Positions 42,908 to 52,298 of a stretch of 64,000 nucleotides of DNA are shown here, one piece after another. The stretch comes from Spartobacteria bacterium (lineage in GTDB: Bacteria; Verrucomicrobiota; Verrucomicrobiia; Chthoniobacterales; UBA10450): contig JAJPGZ010000002.1 of assembly GCA_021325495.1 (NCBI GenBank), positions 124,001-188,000 of the forward strand, in the 5' to 3' direction. The position numbers were made by a program, and so were the translations under genes. The stretch's first letter is position 1. Each line of letters begins with the position of its first letter. The notes under the pieces were generated by a model. It was given only the letters and a program-made list of their open reading frames with translations. It was not told where the DNA came from and ran no database searches.

Positions 42908-45900
42908 ATGAAACATTCCCGATTTCTTTACGCGGCAATCTTTGTTCTACCCGTCGTTGCCCAACTCATTTTCGGCGGCGGCAATGTCGCCTACGCGCGC
43001 ACTCGACGCGCCGCGCCCGCGCCATCGCCCGCGCCGACTTCGACCACGAGCGGTCATCAATTGTCGAATCCGTTTACCTACAAAATTCTTTCGACCATGC
43101 CGGAAGCGCCGCTGCCGTTGCGCTTTTTCTCGACGGCAGTGAAGACTGATTCGCGCGGGCGAATCATTACCGGACCAACGAGCGATCCGGTGAAAAATAT
43201 TGTCGGTCCGGAATCGGCCGGTGAACGCGGCGGACTCATCCGCTTCACCAAAATCATGTTCGGCGCGGGTTACATCGATGGACGTCCTGATCCGGGAACG
43301 CGGATCGATCCGAACAATCCGATCGTGAAAAGCGGGAACGAACTCTGGCCAAATCGAAAGCAGCCGTTTCGCAGTGAGCCGCGCGCGCTCGCGCTCACGC
43401 CGGATGGAAAGAAACTTTATGTGACGTTGCCCGGTCGCGAAGGATATCCGGATTGGCGCGTCGCGGTTGTCGACACGACAGCGCAGCGCGTCTCGAAATG
43501 GATCGATCTGCGACCGAGCGGACAAACGCGTGGGCTGCGGCCGATCGGCGTGAAGGTTTCGCCGTTGAACATGTCGATCTTCGGGCGGCCCTACGCGGTC
43601 GTGCTGAATCAGTACGGAAATTTCGCGAGCGTGATCGACACCGGCACGGATAGCGTCATCGGCGAATTCGAAACTGGATTTTACGGCGAGAAAGCAATCT
43701 TCAACGCAAACGGAACGCGGCTTTACATCACTGATCGCTTCAAAGATGAAGTGCGCGCGTTTCGCATCGATCCGGGTCCGACGTTCACGCAGATCGCCGA
43801 GATCCCGACCGGGACTAACGAGTTGGAACGCGCGAACCCGCGCGATGTCGATCTTAGCGCAGACGGAAACACGCTCTACGTCGCGAACACGCTTGGCCAC
43901 ACCGTCGCGGCGATCAATGTCGCGAACGACGCGAACACGTTGACGAAAGTTTTGCCGGTCGGCGGACTTTCGACCGACGTAAAAGTCGCGGGCCGCTGGG
44001 GAATTGTTTGCGGACAGGAAACGAACACCGTGCTCAATGGCAAGGAAACCGGACACGGTTTGCCGACGCGCGACGCGAATGGTGTTGTCATTCGCAACAA
44101 CGGCCAGCCGTTAGGCTATACGCCGGTCATGACCGATGCGACGAAGGCCACGACGTTCGATGACATCGGGAGTGAGCTGAACATTTTCGACACGAGCACG
44201 AACTTGTTCGTCTTTCGTTACGTCGATAAAGGGCGCGACTTTTCGCAGTTAGTCACGCCGGGTGAAGTTGTCGATCTTCACGATCACAGCGAGGCGCAAC
44301 GTTTGATTCGCGGCAGCGGGCCGGAGCAGATGGTGATCAAAAACGGAATGCTGTTCGTGTCGATGTTGCATTCCGACAAAGTGGAAGCGTTCCGCATCAA
44401 TCAAAATCCGGCGGACGTTTCCGGAATTTTGAATCCGTTAGGCTTCGAATTCACCGGCGGCATTACGCCGGAAGGAATCGAAGTCTCGCCGGACGCGCGG
44501 ACGGTTTACGTGACGAACATGCAGACAGAGGACGTGTCGATCTTGTCGGTCGATGCGAATGGCAATTTGACGCGGCGTGGATTCATCGCCGTCGGCGTCA
44601 CGCCGAACACACCCGATCCGACGACCGGCGGAAACGGCTCGGGATTATTCGCGACGGACGAAGAGGTCGGTCTGCGTTGGTTCTTCACCTCGGCCTACGC
44701 AGACGACCCGCCGCTCGCCGGAAAAACTCCCGGCGGTTTCGATGCGCAAAAGTCGTGCGGCTTTTGTCATTGGGACGGACGACAGGACGGCTGCCAGTGG
44801 AACGTCGCGGCGAACGCAGTCGGCGGCGTGAAAGTTTGTCCGCAGAACAAAGACATCTCGGACAACTGGCCGGAATGGTACGAAGGACTGAACAACGATT
44901 TCATGGCTTACGCGTCGGCGTGCAACGGCGAGGTGTTGGGGGCCGAACGCGCGCCGACGCCGCTCTTTCCGCAGCAGGACCAGGTCGCGCGCATGCACGC
45001 GCGCGAAGATTACGTGCTGCAAAAAACGCTGGAGAATTCGAATGCGATTGGTCGCCCCGAACTGAACGGCAAGGCGAAGCAGATCGGGTATAACGACATG
45101 GCGTATCTGCAAATTCTCTGGTCGCAAAACGAGAATCGGCGTCTGCCGAATCCGCTGTCGCAATTTGTCGATCAAAGGCAGTCGGCGCAGATCGCGCGCG
45201 GCAAACAAATTTTCACGAACAAGGTTTCGCAAGGCGGGGCGGGTTGCGCCGATTGTCATCACAACGGAAACAAAACGACGAACGGCGTACTCGACGATTC
45301 GTTCCAGGATTTCAACATTCACGAACCGGGCGTGATCAGCGAAGACACGGTTGACGGCAAAGGACCGTTCTATCGGCCTAACGACGATTACTTTTTCACG
45401 CCGTTCGCGCCGCCGCAGGACGTGGGCACGCCGCAGAATTTTTCGAGCCGTAACACGAAACATTTGCGCGCATTCTGGGACGCGGTCCCGCGCTATTTGC
45501 ATTACGGCGCGGCGCACAACACGCGCGAGATTCTGCTCCCTCCAGACTCTCCTTTGCTGCAACCGGGCGAACGCGGATTTAATTTCCGCACCGTGCGCAC
45601 CGACAGTTCGCGCGCGACCGGCGCCGGATTCAATGGGCAGAGCGCACCGGTTCTGCCGACGCAGGTGCCGATCACGTTTGCCGATAGTGATGGAACATTT
45701 GCGGGCGACGCGAAGGGACAAATCTACGTCAGCCTCGACAGTCCGTTCGTGATGCAACCGGATGGAACCGCGCAAATCGATCGCCTCGGCACGAGCAATC
45801 TCGCGCCCCTAACGAGTGGCGGACAAATCAACCCGGCGCTGGCGGCGAACAACATTCAAGTGATCAAAGACACGCACGGGAAAACGTCGCAGCTTTCGGC

Positions 45901-45946
45901 GAGCGATATCGATGCGCTCGTTCTGTATCTGAAATCGTTGCAGTAA
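42908..45946 (+). CDS. YVTN beta-propeller / dihaem cytochrome c protein
   Basis: 1012 residues with a signal peptide (FLYAAIFVLPVVAQLIFGGGNVAYA). The first 560 residues contain propeller blades of the 40-residue YVTN type, such as LALTPDGKKLYVTLPG, VDLSADGNTLYVANTLGHTVAAINV and IEVSPDARTVYVTNMQTEDVSILSVD. The C-terminal half holds two CxxCH haem motifs, CGFCHWDGRQDGC and CADCHHNG, with GKQIFTNKVSQGGAGC as in dihaem peroxidase/MauG-like proteins. It probably acts in the periplasm on an unknown substrate. The DUF1353 lipoprotein gene follows. Confidence 0.75.
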   Translation: MKHSRFLYAAIFVLPVVAQLIFGGGNVAYARTRRAAPAPSPAPTSTTSGHQLSNPFTYKILSTMPEAPLPLRFFSTAVKTDSRGRIITGPTSDPVKNIVGPESAGERGGLIRFTKIMFGAGYIDGRPDPGTRIDPNNPIVKSGNELWPNRKQPFRSEPRALALTPDGKKLYVTLPGREGYPDWRVAVVDTTAQRVSKWIDLRPSGQTRGLRPIGVKVSPLNMSIFGRPYAVVLNQYGNFASVIDTGTDSVIGEFETGFYGEKAIFNANGTRLYITDRFKDEVRAFRIDPGPTFTQIAEIPTGTNELERANPRDVDLSADGNTLYVANTLGHTVAAINVANDANTLTKVLPVGGLSTDVKVAGRWGIVCGQETNTVLNGKETGHGLPTRDANGVVIRNNGQPLGYTPVMTDATKATTFDDIGSELNIFDTSTNLFVFRYVDKGRDFSQLVTPGEVVDLHDHSEAQRLIRGSGPEQMVIKNGMLFVSMLHSDKVEAFRINQNPADVSGILNPLGFEFTGGITPEGIEVSPDARTVYVTNMQTEDVSILSVDANGNLTRRGFIAVGVTPNTPDPTTGGNGSGLFATDEEVGLRWFFTSAYADDPPLAGKTPGGFDAQKSCGFCHWDGRQDGCQWNVAANAVGGVKVCPQNKDISDNWPEWYEGLNNDFMAYASACNGEVLGAERAPTPLFPQQDQVARMHAREDYVLQKTLENSNAIGRPELNGKAKQIGYNDMAYLQILWSQNENRRLPNPLSQFVDQRQSAQIARGKQIFTNKVSQGGAGCADCHHNGNKTTNGVLDDSFQDFNIHEPGVISEDTVDGKGPFYRPNDDYFFTPFAPPQDVGTPQNFSSRNTKHLRAFWDAVPRYLHYGAAHNTREILLPPDSPLLQPGERGFNFRTVRTDSSRATGAGFNGQSAPVLPTQVPITFADSDGTFAGDAKGQIYVSLDSPFVMQPDGTAQIDRLGTSNLAPLTSGGQINPALAANNIQVIKDTHGKTSQLSASDIDALVLYLKSLQ

Positions 45947-46001
45947 TAGTCGATGTCGATCTTGCGCAAAGCACGCGGAGGCGTTTCTGTTCCCGCGCGA
46001 A

Positions 46002-46643
46002 ATGCGAATGCGATTGTCGATCTTAGCGGTGACGGGCCTGTTGCTCGCGAGCTGCGGTGGCGGAAGCAGGCAGCCGGTGTGGCTGCAAGGCGCGACGCGT
46101 CCGCCTAACAAGTGGGGTTATTACAGCGGCGAGCCGGTGACGAAATGGAATTCGGACGGACGCACCATGACTTTGCTGAGCGAATTGCGTTATACCGATC
46201 CGAAAGGCGTGGTCTGGATCGCACCCGCGGGATCGGAAGTGGATGGCGCATCGATTCCGCGTTCGCTCTGGACGTTCATGGGCGGACCGTTCGAAGGGCG
46301 CTATCGCAACGCATCGGTGCTGCACGATGTGGCGTACGATCGCAAAGACCGCCCGTGGGATGAAGTCGATCGCATGTTTTACAACGCGATGCGTTGCAGT
46401 GGCGTCGGCCCGGTTGAAGCGGGGACGATGTATTATTCGCTTTTGAAATTTGGTCATCACTGGAAAGTCGAAGTGCGCAAAGCAAAACGGGTGAAGCCGC
46501 GCGATCGCGTCCGCGAAGAGGAACCGGAGGTCGCGCGCGCGCTGCCGGTGAACGAAAACGACATCGAACAAACGCGTGATTGGATTCGCAGCGCGGAGCC
46601 GAGCCCGGAAGAGATCGAGCAACGCGCCAGCGCGCCGCGTTAA
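46002..46643 (+). CDS. DUF1353 lipoprotein
   Basis: 213 residues with a lipoprotein signal (LSILAVTGLLLASC, Cys at the lipobox). The body has the DUF1353 pattern: VDGASIPRSLWTFMGGPFEGRYRNASVLHDVAYDRKDRPW...DRMFYNAMRCSGV. DUF1353 proteins are also known from phages and have a conserved His; no function is established. The C-terminal 50 residues are charged. A copy of the AAGATCGACA word encodes LSIL in the signal peptide. Confidence 0.85.
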   Translation: MRMRLSILAVTGLLLASCGGGSRQPVWLQGATRPPNKWGYYSGEPVTKWNSDGRTMTLLSELRYTDPKGVVWIAPAGSEVDGASIPRSLWTFMGGPFEGRYRNASVLHDVAYDRKDRPWDEVDRMFYNAMRCSGVGPVEAGTMYYSLLKFGHHWKVEVRKAKRVKPRDRVREEEPEVARALPVNENDIEQTRDWIRSAEPSPEEIEQRASAPR

Positions 46644-46656
46644 ACGACCTAACGAA

Positions 46657-47952
46657 TCACGATTCCGGCGTGACGGTCGATGCGCCGCCTTCGGAGGGAA
46701 CCGTTTGCGGAATGTCTTCCGGCGTAGTTGTCGATCTTGCCGTACGCGTTTTGTCTTCGCGAATGCGTGTGGACATGAGCATGGCGCCGAAAAGCATGAG
46801 CCCCGCGAGGTAATAAGGCGCGCCCGGCAGATGTACTCCGTGTTTTGGATCGATGAACCAGCTGAACACACGCAAAAATAAAATCGGGCCGATGATGAAT
46901 GTGATCGAGCGCATGCTTTGTAACGCGCCCTGGAGTTCGCCTTGTTCGCGCTCGCTCACGCGGTGGGTCATCATGCTTTGCGCGGCGGGCATGGAAATGT
47001 TCCAAAGCGAGATGATCGGGATCGACAGAAAAAATTGCAGACTGTTGCGCGCTAAACCGGCGACGCACATGCCGATCGATCCGAAAAATTGTCCGATGTA
47101 GAGTGTTTTCTTTTCGCCGAAACGTTTGACCATTCGTCCAGTGAGAAGGGCGGAGATCAACCCGGTGCAAATGCCGACGACCATGAGCGAAAATCCGGTC
47201 GTTTGTTCGCTCCACGCATAGCGATAGATGGCGTAGAGCACCCAAACGCCGAAAACATTGTGCGCGGTGTAGGCGAGGAACTGGATCATGGCCAGGCGCC
47301 AAAGCTCCGGATGCGAGCGCAAAAGAACGAGCGAGCCGACCGGATTTGCCCGCCTTAAGGAAAAAGCCTGGCGACGTTCTGCCGACAGCGATTCCGGCAC
47401 GAAAAGAAAACCGTAAAGCCAATTCGTTAGGCTCAATCCGGCTGCGACCCAGAAGGCAAGGCGCGGCGAGATTCCTCCGAGCAATCCACCGAGTGCCGGT
47501 CCCAAGGCAAAGCCGAGGCCGAATGCCATACCGATCATACCGAACGCACCGGCGCGTTTTTCTTTCGGTGTAACGTCGGCGATGTATGCCATCGCCGTCG
47601 GAATGCTCGAGGTGGTGACGCCGGAAATGAGGCGGCCGACAAACAACCAGCCGATCGTTGGCGCGAGCGCCATCACGACATAATCGAGACCGAGACCGAG
47701 GTTCGACAATAAGATGACGGGGCGTCGACCAAAGCGATCGGAAATAACGCCGAGAAACGGCGAAAAGAAAAATTGCATGAGGGCGAAGACGAGTGCGAAC
47801 CAGCCATTCCAATTTGCCGCGCTCGTCATTTGGCCGCCGAGAAAATCGAGGATCAGTTTTGGCAAAACCGGAATGATCAATCCCATCGCCAGGATATCGA
47901 GCGTGACGGTGACGAGAATGAATGTGATCGCCGCTGTTTTATTGCCCCTCAC
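46657..47952 (-). CDS. MFS efflux transporter, TetA-like
   Basis: About 431 residues with twelve membrane helices. The loop 2-3 motif is GVISDRFGRRPVILLSNLGL and helix 5 carries the antiporter motif GMAFGLGFALGPALGGLLGG; DILAMGLIIPVLPKLILDF opens helix 1. These mark the DHA1/TetA group of drug/H+ antiporters. The GTG at 47952 is chosen because the frame upstream passes through a REP-like palindrome. It is last in a leftward metal-handling cluster, but its substrate is unknown. Confidence 0.88.
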   Translation of the reverse strand: MRGNKTAAITFILVTVTLDILAMGLIIPVLPKLILDFLGGQMTSAANWNGWFALVFALMQFFFSPFLGVISDRFGRRPVILLSNLGLGLDYVVMALAPTIGWLFVGRLISGVTTSSIPTAMAYIADVTPKEKRAGAFGMIGMAFGLGFALGPALGGLLGGISPRLAFWVAAGLSLTNWLYGFLFVPESLSAERRQAFSLRRANPVGSLVLLRSHPELWRLAMIQFLAYTAHNVFGVWVLYAIYRYAWSEQTTGFSLMVVGICTGLISALLTGRMVKRFGEKKTLYIGQFFGSIGMCVAGLARNSLQFFLSIPIISLWNISMPAAQSMMTHRVSEREQGELQGALQSMRSITFIIGPILFLRVFSWFIDPKHGVHLPGAPYYLAGLMLFGAMLMSTRIREDKTRTARSTTTPEDIPQTVPSEGGASTVTPES

Positions 47953-47968
47953 GCGGCAACTAATAAAT

Positions 47969-47993
47969 GGAGGGACGCGCTCTGTCGCGTCCC
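47969..47993. repeat. REP-like palindrome between MFS and HMBD genes
   Basis: GGGACGCG / CGCGTCCC around a 6-base loop, preceded by ATGGAG. It belongs to the same family as the intragenic copy at 7387-7455. Confidence 0.65.
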
Positions 47994-47998
47994 AATTC

Positions 47999-49387
47999 TC
48001 AATGCACGTGTTGTGACGGACGCAGCCGGACAAATAGCTGGAATCCGTAACCAACACCGTCACTGCCGTAATAGCGATTCAATCCGTTAGGCCAGAAATC
48101 GAGCGTGAATTGTCCGCCAATGCCGATGTCGATCTTGTCGCCGTGTGAAATATCGCGGACGTAACCGAGGCCGGCGGTATTGACGGCAAAAACTTTTTCG
48201 AGGTCGACCGGACGCAAGACAAGTTCGTGACCGGATTTCTCCACGCGTTCCCATCGCCCGTAAATGGTGTCGCGACCGCGCTGATAATTTGATTCCAAGA
48301 GAAACGACTGCGTTTTTCCTTCGCCGGTATTGTCGTTCTGGCCCCAGACGAAACTGTTCGACCAGTTCGTATCGTGACCGAGCGGCAAATTGTAAATGGC
48401 CGACGCAGTGGTGCGATGTTGCTTTACGTCCGGCTCGAGCGCTTCCGGGCTCTTGATATAGCCATGCGAAATTTGGAGCGCGAGATTTGGCGTCGGGTTC
48501 CACGAAATGCGCCCGCTGTAGGAATCGAATCGCGGTCGATCGAAATCGTAGCGGTCTTCGTCCGGCTCGCGTCCGGTGAAAACGCTGCCTTCGATTTTGA
48601 TATTGCGCCATTGCAAACCCGCCGTCGCGACGCCGAAGGTGATGTGAGTGGAATCCTGCCAGTGATGTCCGATCGGCGCGTCCGGATTATCCATCGCGCT
48701 CAAGCGATGCATGAAAGTCGGCGGCCCCAGCGCCGGTTCGCCCGGATAACCAAAGTAAAGATACGCGCTAAGATCGACAGGTAACTTCTGCGAGAGCGCC
48801 AGCGACAATTCATCGAACAAATCGTGGGGATGTTGTCGATCGTGCAACGGCATGTCGTGCCACGATTCGCCCGATTGAAAAAGCAACGGATAACCGCGTC
48901 CCTGTTCCGTGAGCGGATCGAGACTCATCATCAAACGTCCGCCCAGTTGCGTGCTCTCGCCTAACGGATGCGAATACATCGCCATGATCCAGTTCGGCGC
49001 ATCAATGCGATCGTCCCCGCGAGGTGTGCTCACGTTGGTGTAGCGCGGAGAAATTCCTCCATGCAACATGAGCATGTCGTCGCCGAACATTTTCATGTAG
49101 CCGTACATCGGCGTGGAATCGGGGACCCACGCCGTTCCCGAACTTTCGCGAGTCATCGGGTCGGCGACGTTGATGGACGATTGCATCGACATCATGTGTT
49201 CGTGCTCGGAACTTTCGGAATGGCGATTGTCGATCTTCGCCAGCGTCATTCCGCACTTCGGACATTCGCCCGGCTCAGTGCGGACGACTTCCGGATGCAT
49301 CGCGCAGGTATACAACTGTGGCGTTGGAGCCGCCGATGCCGCGGCCAAGATCGACAAGAACAAAAGTGAAGCCGTGAATAATTTCAA
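47999..49387 (-). CDS. Outer-membrane barrel protein with heavy-metal-binding (HMBD) domain
   Basis: About 462 residues from a TTG at 49387, which gives a clean signal peptide (KLFTASLLFLSILAAASA); no ATG fits. Right after it comes the HMBD domain YTCAMHPEVVRTEPGECPKCGMTL, a zinc-finger-like metal site usual at the start of CusB/CopB-type proteins. A Met/His-rich region follows (HEHMMSMQS) and then a long beta-barrel-like part (LYFGYPGEPALGPPTFMHRL, GIGGQFTLDFW) known from copper-associated outer-membrane proteins. It likely handles copper or silver at the cell surface. The Cys-rich peptide gene lies 82 bases upstream. Confidence 0.75.
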   Translation of the reverse strand: MKLFTASLLFLSILAAASAAPTPQLYTCAMHPEVVRTEPGECPKCGMTLAKIDNRHSESSEHEHMMSMQSSINVADPMTRESSGTAWVPDSTPMYGYMKMFGDDMLMLHGGISPRYTNVSTPRGDDRIDAPNWIMAMYSHPLGESTQLGGRLMMSLDPLTEQGRGYPLLFQSGESWHDMPLHDRQHPHDLFDELSLALSQKLPVDLSAYLYFGYPGEPALGPPTFMHRLSAMDNPDAPIGHHWQDSTHITFGVATAGLQWRNIKIEGSVFTGREPDEDRYDFDRPRFDSYSGRISWNPTPNLALQISHGYIKSPEALEPDVKQHRTTASAIYNLPLGHDTNWSNSFVWGQNDNTGEGKTQSFLLESNYQRGRDTIYGRWERVEKSGHELVLRPVDLEKVFAVNTAGLGYVRDISHGDKIDIGIGGQFTLDFWPNGLNRYYGSDGVGYGFQLFVRLRPSQHVH

Positions 49388-49469
49388 AATTGCAAATCTG
49401 ATGTCGGAGAAAAAATGTGCGCGTCTCCCCCGCCGAATTTCTTCGACGGGGGATTCATTTACGAACGCG

Positions 49470-49592
49470 CTACTTCTTGCAGCAGCCCGTTGAGCAGCAC
49501 TTGTCCTTGCCGCAGCAGGCGGACGATTTCGTCGCCGCGTTGGCTGTGCCGAGCGCAAGGAGCGCCACCAAGATGGTCAAAAGATATTTCAT
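49470..49592 (-). CDS. Exported 40-residue Cys-rich peptide
   Basis: A very short gene: signal peptide MKYLLTILVALLALGTANA and then a mature part of about 20 residues with six Cys (SACCGKDKCCSTGCCKK). A ribosome-binding site (AGGAGA) lies 8 bases before the ATG. The density of Cys pairs is like metallothionein, and it is placed between two metal-type exported proteins on the same strand, so periplasmic binding of copper or a similar soft metal is likely (inference). Confidence 0.8.
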   Translation of the reverse strand: MKYLLTILVALLALGTANAATKSSACCGKDKCCSTGCCKK

Positions 49593-49663
49593 CAGGTTCT
49601 CCTGTTGAATTGAACTGTTCCCGTCCCGCCGCGGCGGAACGAGCCGATGCTGGGCCTAACGAA

Positions 49664-50002
49664 TCAGGCGCGCGGCGGCGGAACCGGAGGACGATCGGCC
49701 CGAGTGGCCGCGAAAATATCGGCGCTGCCGAATTTTTGCCCGTGCCGTTTGGGAAAGACAAAATTGTGACTGTTTTCGGCGATGAGTGCGAGGCCGAGCG
49801 GGCAACCGACGCAACATTGTCGATCTTGCGTTTTCACCGGCTCGTCGCAGCCATTGTCGATCTTATCGCCGTCGTGATGGGACGACGCGGCGTCGTGCGC
49901 GCAGCAACATTTTTGCTGATGATGGGATGAAAGGTCGGCTTGCGCCGGGAGCGAGATGGTGACGAGACAAAGCGAAATCACGAGCAACAGAAGTGCGCGC
50001 AT
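49664..50002 (-). CDS. Exported Cys/His-rich small protein of the metal cluster
   Basis: 112 residues from the ATG at 50002, with signal peptide MRALLLLVISLCLVTISLPAQA. The mature part has HHQQKCCCAHDAASSHHDGDK and QCCVGCPLGLAL, then a Pro/Arg-rich end. Such proteins lie near copper-resistance genes. It heads a leftward cluster: this gene, the 40-residue Cys-rich peptide, the HMBD barrel and the MFS pump. Two copies of the AAGATCGACA word fall between the His and Cys blocks. Confidence 0.75.
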   Translation of the reverse strand: MRALLLLVISLCLVTISLPAQADLSSHHQQKCCCAHDAASSHHDGDKIDNGCDEPVKTQDRQCCVGCPLGLALIAENSHNFVFPKRHGQKFGSADIFAATRADRPPVPPPRA

Positions 50003-50103
50003 CACTTTCACGTGCGGCAAGGTTATGGCCGATGAACATGCAATTCAAGAGCGGGCTCCGGTTATTGAACGCGTACGATTTCTGCTCTATTTTCTACGGG
50101 TAT

Positions 50104-51402
50104 ATGAGGGGTGAACGAGGGCGAGCATTTCGCGCGTACATGTACGTATTGGCATTCGCGATCACGTTCTTGCACGCAAGATCGACAATGGCGATGACGG
50201 CGCAGTTGGTCGCATCCGGTTTATCCGCGCCGGTGTTTGTCGCGGCGCCGCCCGGCGATTCCACGCACATCTACATCGTCGAGCTCACTGGAAAAATCTG
50301 GCGATTCGATTTGCAGACGAACACGCTCGATTCGACTCCGCTTCTGGATGTGAGCAGCCGAATCTCGACTTCAGGCGAGCAAGGATTACTCGGTCTGGCG
50401 TTCGATCCGGACTTTGCGACCAACGGGAAGTTTTACGTTCACCTCGTTCTTCCCGCCGGTTCATTTGGCAACGGCGTTAGTCATATCTCGATGTACACGG
50501 CTCCGGGCACGACCTCATCGCAGCCGGTGGCAGCGAAGAAGAAACACAAACATAAGCATCCAAAACCGAAGCCGACTCCGACGCCCGGCCCGGGCGGCGA
50601 GATTGTGCTGCTCACGTTCGATCATCCGGCTGACAATCATAACGGCGGCTGGATCGGGTTCAGTAATCGGCCTAACGACGACCACAATCTCTACATTGCC
50701 ACCGGCGACGGCGGCAACGCGAACGACCAGGGTAATGGACATATCGAGCCCGGCGGAAACGGGCAAAGCAAACGGACGTTGTTAGGCAAAATGTTGCGCA
50801 TCCACGTGAATCCCAGCACGGGCGTGGCGTCGATTCCCTCCACGAACCCATTCGCAAATTCGACGACCGCTCAGCGCCAGATTTTCTGTTTCGGTCTGCG
50901 CAATCCGTTCCGCAACAGTTTCGATTCGCAAAACGGCCGTCTCTATATTGGCGATGTCGGTCAAAATGCGCGCGAAGAAGTGGACGTGCAGCAGGCAACG
51001 AATCCAAATGGCGGCGAAAATTACGGATGGCGGCTGCGCGAGGGAACAATCGCAACGCCGGGCGGCGTGGGCGGTCCGCCGCCAGCGGGAAACGTCGAAC
51101 CGATTCTGGATTACGACCATAGCGTCGGCGAGACAGTGATCGGCGGTTACGTTTATCGCGGCGCGCAGGTGACGGAGCTCGCCGGCAAATATGTCTTCGG
51201 CGATTACTCCGCCGGAAAAATTTTCACGCTCGATTACGACGGCACGAGCGCGTCGAATTTTACCGACATCACCGCGCTCTTGTTTCCGACGCGCACCGGC
51301 AACATCAATCTCGTGAACCCGTCATCATTTGGCGAAGACGCGAGCCACGAGCTTTACATTTGCGACATCGGCACGGGTAACATCTTCAAGATTGTCCCCT
51401 AA
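50104..51402 (+). CDS. PQQ-dependent sugar dehydrogenase-like protein (soluble GDH/HHIP family)
   Basis: About 432 residues, exported. The six-blade propeller of the GSDH family is visible: SGLSAPVFVAAPPGDSTHIYIVE, GEQGLLGLAFDPDFATNGKFYVH, HNGGWIGF, NLYIATGDGG, GLRNPFRNSFDSQNGRLYIGDVGQNAREEVD and GENYGWRLREG. A Lys/Pro-rich loop (KKKHKHKHPKPKPTPTP) is inserted at about residue 150. The family oxidises sugars with PQQ in the periplasm. The start is uncertain: 50104 and 50137 both give a signal sequence; its end HARSTMA is encoded by a copy of the AAGATCGACA word, and another copy begins at the stop codon. Confidence 0.8.
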   Translation: MRGERGRAFRAYMYVLAFAITFLHARSTMAMTAQLVASGLSAPVFVAAPPGDSTHIYIVELTGKIWRFDLQTNTLDSTPLLDVSSRISTSGEQGLLGLAFDPDFATNGKFYVHLVLPAGSFGNGVSHISMYTAPGTTSSQPVAAKKKHKHKHPKPKPTPTPGPGGEIVLLTFDHPADNHNGGWIGFSNRPNDDHNLYIATGDGGNANDQGNGHIEPGGNGQSKRTLLGKMLRIHVNPSTGVASIPSTNPFANSTTAQRQIFCFGLRNPFRNSFDSQNGRLYIGDVGQNAREEVDVQQATNPNGGENYGWRLREGTIATPGGVGGPPPAGNVEPILDYDHSVGETVIGGYVYRGAQVTELAGKYVFGDYSAGKIFTLDYDGTSASNFTDITALLFPTRTGNINLVNPSSFGEDASHELYICDIGTGNIFKIVP

Positions 51403-51548
51403 GATCGACAATCGCCGCGCCAGAAAGTAATCGACACATCTCAACGCGCCCGTCTACGCTGCGCGCTCACCTCACATAATGGCGTCGCCCCTGAAGGGTG
51501 CCACGGCTCTGGACGCGCTGTCATTCAACCTCGAACCGAAGGAGTCGT

Positions 51549-52280
51549 ATGAAAATAGTTAGTCGAATTGTCGTTTTCGCACTTAGCAGTGCAGTGGCAA
51601 TGGGTTTAGCCAATGCCCAAAGCCCATCACCATCCGCCGCCGCATCCGCGTCACCCGCGGCTGGTGCGCGCACGGAAGTTTATCATGTCCATTTTAATCA
51701 CGCCGCGCCCGGCAAAGCCGCCGCGCTCGCGGATTTTCTAAAAGCACCGGCGCCAAATACGCCGATGCCAGGTCACGGCGCGTTGTTCCGACATGACGAC
51801 GGTGCGCAATGGGATTATGTCGGCGTTCAGCACATGGGGGCCAAGGCCACCGTGGAAGCCTCGGGCAATCCCCGCGGGCCGAGCATGAGCGGCCTGAGCG
51901 ATTGGCATGAAGACACATTTGTGAACGGGCCCTCCTGGGATGAATTCAGCCGCGCGCTCGGACTCGGCGATAAGAATTCCAGCGCCATTTATGTGATCTC
52001 GGTTTACCGCGCCGTCCCCGGCAAAGAAGATGCGCTCGAAAAATTCCTGAGCGAACCGCCGACACCCGAAGACAAAGTCGCGGGCCAGGTCTTGATGCAA
52101 CACCTGGAAGGCGCGGCCTGGCGTTACTGCCTCATCGTCCGCTACGCTTCGATGCAGGATTATGCCGCCGGCACAGCTCACGCGCTCGACGGAATGAAGA
52201 AGACCGATTCGGGATGGTTCCGCCTGCGCGACGTCGTCTCCTTCCACACCGATACACTCGCGGATCGTATCGCTCCGTAG
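51549..52280 (+). CDS. Exported protein of unknown function, duplicated ferredoxin-like fold
   Basis: 243 residues with signal peptide MKIVSRIVVFALSSAVAMGLANA and a Ser/Pro/Ala linker. Two similar halves of about 95 residues are seen, starting TEVYHVHFNHAAPGKAAALADFL and AIYVISVYRAVPGKEDALEKFL, which look like paired ferredoxin-like (dimeric alpha/beta barrel) modules. No enzyme motif is recognised. A fair ribosome-binding site (GAAGGAG) lies upstream of the ATG. An inverted pair of AAGATCGACA words ends the transcript. Confidence 0.65.
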   Translation: MKIVSRIVVFALSSAVAMGLANAQSPSPSAAASASPAAGARTEVYHVHFNHAAPGKAAALADFLKAPAPNTPMPGHGALFRHDDGAQWDYVGVQHMGAKATVEASGNPRGPSMSGLSDWHEDTFVNGPSWDEFSRALGLGDKNSSAIYVISVYRAVPGKEDALEKFLSEPPTPEDKVAGQVLMQHLEGAAWRYCLIVRYASMQDYAAGTAHALDGMKKTDSGWFRLRDVVSFHTDTLADRIAP

Positions 52281-52298
52281 CATCGGCCTAACAACTTG

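Noticed and set aside
42947-44056. Long open frame on the minus strand opposite the propeller-dihaem gene (369 codons)
   Set aside because: Arg-rich, without motifs; the plus strand carries an obvious YVTN/haem protein.
44645-45775. Second long minus-strand frame (376 codons) opposite the same gene
   Set aside because: Shadow of a GC-rich coding strand; it lies opposite the CxxCH motifs of the real gene.
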